Shown here piece after piece: positions 6,621-8,696 of a stretch of DNA of 8,696 nt. This DNA is from JANOYC01 sp031428675. Its GTDB lineage: Bacteria > Actinomycetota > Actinomycetes > Actinomycetales > Microbacteriaceae. The position numbers were made by a program, and so were the translations under genes. The stretch spans positions 1-8,696 of the forward strand of contig JANOYC010000051.1 in the NCBI GenBank assembly GCA_031428675.1. Direction: 5' to 3'. Below the pieces are notes generated by a model. That model did not search any database and was not told where the DNA came from. It worked only from the letters and a program-made list of their open reading frames with translations. The stretch's first letter is position 1, and each line of letters begins with the position of its first letter.

Positions 6621-6641
6621 CGTCACGATCCGAGCGTGACG
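6621..6641 (+). terminator. Hairpin after the aminotransferase stop codon
   Basis: CGTCACG (6621-6627) and CGTGACG (6635-6641) form a perfect 7-bp stem with a 7-nt loop, 10 bp after TAG 6608-6610. No T-run follows, so this is not a classical intrinsic terminator. T-poor terminators occur in actinobacteria, and an operator is also possible. Confidence 0.35.
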
Positions 6642-6700
6642 TCCAGCAGGGTCGCCGCGGCTAGAAGCGCAGAGGGCATGCTGGGGCTGTGCCGCGTGTG

Positions 6701-6717
6701 CTACAGCGCGCTACATT
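6701..6717 (+). promoter_or_regulatory. Possible leaderless promoter and repeat of the Phd/VapC pair
   Basis: TACATT (6712-6717) resembles a -10 element. Seven bases separate it from ATG 6725, so transcription would start at or next to the start codon and the mRNA would be leaderless. No ribosome site precedes the ATG. CTACA occurs twice, at 6701-6705 and 6711-6715, 10 bp or about one helical turn apart, with AGCGCGCT between and overlapping them; antitoxins often bind such repeats. No good -35 is seen. Confidence 0.35.
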
Positions 6718-6724
6718 GAATCCC

Positions 6725-6991
6725 ATGGAGACCGTGACACATCGCGAGATGCGCAACCGCAGTGGCGAGATCCTGCGCAGGGTTGAGGCTGGGGAATCGG
6801 TGCTGGTCAGTAACAACGGCCACCTGGCCGCCCTCATCGTGCCCGTGGCAGGCGATCCGCTCGACGGACTGATCGCGCGAGGCGAGGCAAGGCCGGCCCG
6901 CACCGGTAGTGATGCCCTGGCAGACATCACACGGGCGGTTTCGCCAGCGAGCACGCGGGAGCTGATCGATGACAGTCGAGGCCGCTGGTGA
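6725..6991 (+). CDS. Phd/YefM-family type II antitoxin
   Basis: An 88-residue protein from ATG 6725. METVTHREMRNRSGEILRR and EAGESVLVSNNGHLAALIVP are typical of the N-terminal Phd/YefM DNA-binding fold: a strand, then a helix with the R-N-x-S-G/A pattern, then the V-x-N-x-G-x-x-A turn. The C-terminal 45 residues are acidic/polar and rich in Arg, Ala and Ser, as expected for the unstructured toxin-binding tail. It should neutralise the PIN-domain toxin encoded next and repress its own promoter. Its TGA (6989-6991) overlaps the toxin GTG (6988-6990), so the two genes are translationally coupled. An earlier in-frame ATG at 6689 exists but would place the -10-like element inside the gene and lacks family support. 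Confidence 0.87.
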   Translation: METVTHREMRNRSGEILRRVEAGESVLVSNNGHLAALIVPVAGDPLDGLIARGEARPARTGSDALADITRAVSPASTRELIDDSRGRW

Positions 6992-7374
6992 CGGTGACCT
7001 ACCTGGACACCTCGGCCGCGATGAAACTGGTGATCGAGGAGACCGAATCCGAAGCGCTCGTCGCGGCCCTCACTGATTCCTCTCGACGCCTGGCGGCGTC
7101 CTGGCTTCTTCACACCGAGCTGCATTGCGCCGCAGGTCGGCATCCGGCGATCATCGCTATCGATGCGATCACGGCAGTGCTCGATGCGGTGAGTCTGGTG
7201 GACGTGACGCGCGGGGATCTGCTCGTTGCCGGCACTCATTCTCCGCTGCGTTCGAACGACGCGGTACACCTTGCGACCGCATTGAGGATCGGTGCCGACG
7301 AGATCGTCACCTACGATGACGAGCTCGCCCGAGCCGCCGCGACGGCCGGGATCCGGGTGGTCGCCCCGGCGTAA
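6988..7374 (+). CDS. vapC: VapC-like PIN-domain toxin (ribonuclease)
   Basis: A 128-residue protein, normal for a PIN-domain toxin. The acidic residues of the PIN active site are present: D7 in YLDTSA, E44 in HTELHC, D91 in SNDAVHLATAL, and D110/D111 in TYDDEL. VapC toxins are Mg2+-dependent RNases that typically cut tRNA or rRNA and stop growth when the antitoxin is degraded. GTG 6988 overlaps the stop of the Phd-type antitoxin gene. A PIN toxin paired with a Phd-type rather than an AbrB-type VapB antitoxin is a known arrangement. Nothing is truncated, so this is probably the only intact TA pair in the window. Its stop at 7372-7374 lies directly before the truncated AbiEi-like gene, so the pair may have been inserted into, or recombined with, an older AbiE locus. 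Confidence 0.88.
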   Translation: MTVTYLDTSAAMKLVIEETESEALVAALTDSSRRLAASWLLHTELHCAAGRHPAIIAIDAITAVLDAVSLVDVTRGDLLVAGTHSPLRSNDAVHLATALRIGADEIVTYDDELARAAATAGIRVVAPA

Positions 7375-7441
7375 GGGTGCGACGGCTCAAACGGCTTCCA
7401 GTCGCGGGACCGTCGATCGATATAAGCGTGGCGGGCTTGCA

Positions 7442-7867
7442 GTGGTGAGCGTTGACAAAGTGCTGACGATGCTCTGCGCATGGCGAAACCTCGCACGCGA
7501 CACCGTCGCCTGGACGACGAGAGACGCAATCAGCCCCTTCCTCGATTCGAGCCGTGGGCCGTACGCCCTCGGGGGTCCCGACGCGGCAAATGCTCATCTG
7601 GGTGGTCGCGCCGTCGCGGACTCCCGGGAACACCTCGTTTACCTGCCGCCGACGGTCGACCTGAACGAGCTACCTCAGTCCGACGAGGTGCGGGTGCTCG
7701 CAATGGACAAGCGCGCGATGAAGACCTGGGACGGATACTCGAGCGTGGCGCAGACCTACGCCGATCTCTTCGCGACACCCGGGTGGCAGGCATCCGAGTT
7801 CCGGACCGCGCTTCGGGAACGCTTCGTTCCCGCGCGCGAGTGGGATCAGGCAGGTGATCAGCAATGA
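7442..7867 (+). CDS. AbiEi-like type IV antitoxin/regulator, N-terminally truncated
   Basis: The C-terminal two thirds of an AbiEi-family protein are recognisable: SVDKVLTMLCAW resembles the linker helix after the winged-helix domain, YALGGPDAANAHL resembles the A-x-x-G-x-x-A-A-N motif, and SSVAQTYADLFATPGWQASEFRTALRE (read in two overlapping parts) resembles the common tail. AbiEi antitoxins repress their operon and counter the AbiEii nucleotidyltransferase. The N-terminal winged helix (about 60-80 residues) is missing, because the vapC stop lies only 67 bp upstream. Family-like residues seem to reach back to about 7400, but no ATG is available; GTG 7442 or 7445 would give 140-141 residues. 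Without the DNA-binding domain it could not autorepress. Its TGA overlaps the next gene's ATG (ATGA at 7864-7867), the usual layout of AbiE pairs. The family call is from pattern memory, with moderate certainty. Confidence 0.55.
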   Translation: MVSVDKVLTMLCAWRNLARDTVAWTTRDAISPFLDSSRGPYALGGPDAANAHLGGRAVADSREHLVYLPPTVDLNELPQSDEVRVLAMDKRAMKTWDGYSSVAQTYADLFATPGWQASEFRTALRERFVPAREWDQAGDQQ

Positions 7868-8435
7868 CCATCCTTGGCGCCGCCGATGACGGAATCTGAG
7901 GCGGAAGCTGCCGCAGCGCCTGACGGAGTACAGCGAGAATCAGTTGCACAGCGGCGGCCGAAAAGCACGCGGCAATGCAGACGGAGTCCACGTCGACGCC
8001 TACTTCCCCTACGAGTCCAAACTCGGATCCAAGCTGCTCCTCGACGTCGGCGTGCTCACCCGGTACATCGATCCCGACCTCAAGGTCGCAGGGTGGCTCA
8101 TGCTCACCCTCGACGCACACATCGCGACGAAGGTCGCGGCGCTCATCGACCGCCAAGCAACGGAGAAGGGCAGAAAGGACGCTCGCGAGCTCGTCGCACT
8201 CATCGACAAGGGCGGCGACGCCGCGCGCGTGGCCGAAGTGCTCCTGGCCTCGACGGGAGGACCGAAGAGCGACGTCCCGGGATACGTGAAGACGATGTTC
8301 GACTTGCTGCCGAAGCTCGCAGGACTCAATCAGCGGGATCGCCGCCGATACGCCGCCCTGGCTCGCGAGTGGATCGAAGAGGCCGAACTGCAGCTCCGCG
8401 CCAGCTCGAACGCGAAGCGCGAGCCGAGCCTCTAG
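7864..8435 (+). pseudogene. AbiEii-like nucleotidyltransferase toxin, frameshifted and short
   Basis: ATG 7864 overlaps the stop of the AbiEi-like gene, but this frame stops at 7897-7899 after 11 codons. Shifting by one base between 7890 and 7897 opens a frame to TAG 8433-8435; with one added base the gene is exactly 191 codons. The product contains VHVDAYFPYESKLG, then LTLDAHIATKVAALIDR and KGRKDARELVALID, resembling the second half of AbiEii/DUF1814-like nucleotidyltransferases. The Asp in VHVDAY may be the third metal-binding residue. The expected N-terminal GG/S and D-x-D part is not visible, so beyond the frameshift there may be an internal deletion of about 60-80 residues. A short product from TTG 7944 could still be made but should be inactive. 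AbiEii toxins transfer nucleotides, for example to tRNA or using GTP. The call is moderate, supported mainly by the coupled partner. Confidence 0.5.
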
Positions 8436-8530
8436 CGCACGGTCCGGTCGTGATTGACACCGAATCGCCGCTTCCTGAACGCCAACGCCTGGCCGGACGT
8501 CGTGACCGCGGGTCGCTCCTGTGCCTCAGT

Positions 8531-8587
8531 GTTATGTACGTTATCCTGGACATAAAAGTTCGTTGCGCTTAGCATTGCGTACGTAAC
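8531..8587 (+). promoter_or_regulatory. Promoter of the HipB-like gene flanked by inverted operator-like repeats
   Basis: TGGACA (8547-8552), a 17-bp spacer and TAGCAT (8570-8575) form a good sigma-70-type promoter with a start predicted near 8582. GTTATGTACG (8531-8540) and CGTACGTAAC (8578-8587) are inverted copies matching at 9 of 10 positions and bracket the promoter. A second pair, TTATGT (8532-8537) and ACATAA (8550-8555), overlaps the left copy and the -35. The XRE regulator encoded next is the natural candidate to bind them. Confidence 0.5.
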
Positions 8588-8601
8588 GGACGGAGTATCT
8601 C

Positions 8602-8696
8602 ATGGCTGGCTATCGCATCTCCCGCGAGATAGCGACGTTCGGTGCGCACGTGCGAGGGTGGCGGATGGTTCTCGGACTAACGGCTCAACAGGTTGC
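8602..8696 (+). CDS. XRE-family regulator, HipB-like antitoxin, N-terminal part (partial)
   Basis: ATG 8602 opens a frame that runs off the right edge, with 31 full codons visible. GGACGGAG (8588-8595) serves as ribosome site 6 nt before the ATG. The residues ATFGAHVRGWRMVLGLTAQQV match the first two helices of an XRE/Cro helix-turn-helix, in particular the group with W-R-x-x-x-G-L-T-A-x-x-V-A found next to HipA-type kinases in actinobacteria. HipB binds its own operator and neutralises HipA, a Ser/Thr kinase that phosphorylates glutamate-tRNA synthetase and causes persistence. Whether a hipA gene follows cannot be seen. A plain XRE regulator or a prophage repressor remains possible. The flanked promoter upstream suggests autoregulation. 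Confidence 0.68.
   Translation, partial: MAGYRISREIATFGAHVRGWRMVLGLTAQQV

Noticed and set aside
5815..6639. 274-codon plus-strand frame within the aminotransferase
   Set aside because: Arg/Ala/His-rich shadow; the overlapping frame contains all aminotransferase motifs.
7874..8572. 232-codon plus-strand frame overlapping the AbiEii-like gene
   Set aside because: Low-complexity Arg-rich translation; the other frame carries the family-like motifs.
1..8696. CRISPR array, tRNA, rRNA or intact insertion sequence
   Set aside because: No regularly spaced repeats, tRNA-like fold, rRNA sequence or transposase motif was seen on either strand.

Overview
The window is high-GC DNA with GTG starts, several possible leaderless genes and protein families typical of Actinobacteria; it looks like a chromosomal accessory island of an actinobacterium, perhaps Microbacteriaceae-like, though the genus cannot be fixed from the sequence. 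Almost every recognisable gene belongs to defence against foreign DNA, toxin-antitoxin (TA) systems or mobile-element debris. No rRNA, tRNA or CRISPR array was seen.

Layout. (1) 1-2936 is a restriction block: the C-terminal end of an McrC-like protein cut by the window edge; a DUF91-like PD-(D/E)XK nuclease broken by one missing base; a MutT-like Nudix hydrolase; and, convergent with it, a 363-residue protein joining a ScoMcrA-type SRA domain to a C-terminal PD-(D/E)XK nuclease, which reads as a modification-dependent (type IV) restriction enzyme. (2) 3200-4200 is a recombination scar: a tyrosine integrase that has lost its catalytic half lies tail-to-tail with the decayed 3' part of a Fic-family gene. 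(3) 4281-5093 encodes an intact NERD-domain protein with an N-terminal four-cysteine zinc site, and 5441-6610 an intact PLP-dependent class I/II aminotransferase, the one metabolic-looking gene. (4) 6725-8696 is a row of TA-type modules: an intact Phd/VapC pair, a damaged AbiEi/AbiEii-like pair, and the start of a HipB-like XRE regulator whose partner probably lies beyond the right edge.

How the genes may work together. The first block holds up to four DNA-cleavage proteins or parts of them around one nucleotide-pool enzyme, which suggests layered restriction of modified DNA. The TA modules are the kind that stabilise islands or act in abortive infection. At four places a reading frame is restored by exactly one extra base; either this part of the island is decaying or the sequence carries systematic single-base deletions. 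All functions are inferred from motifs read by eye; no database search was possible.
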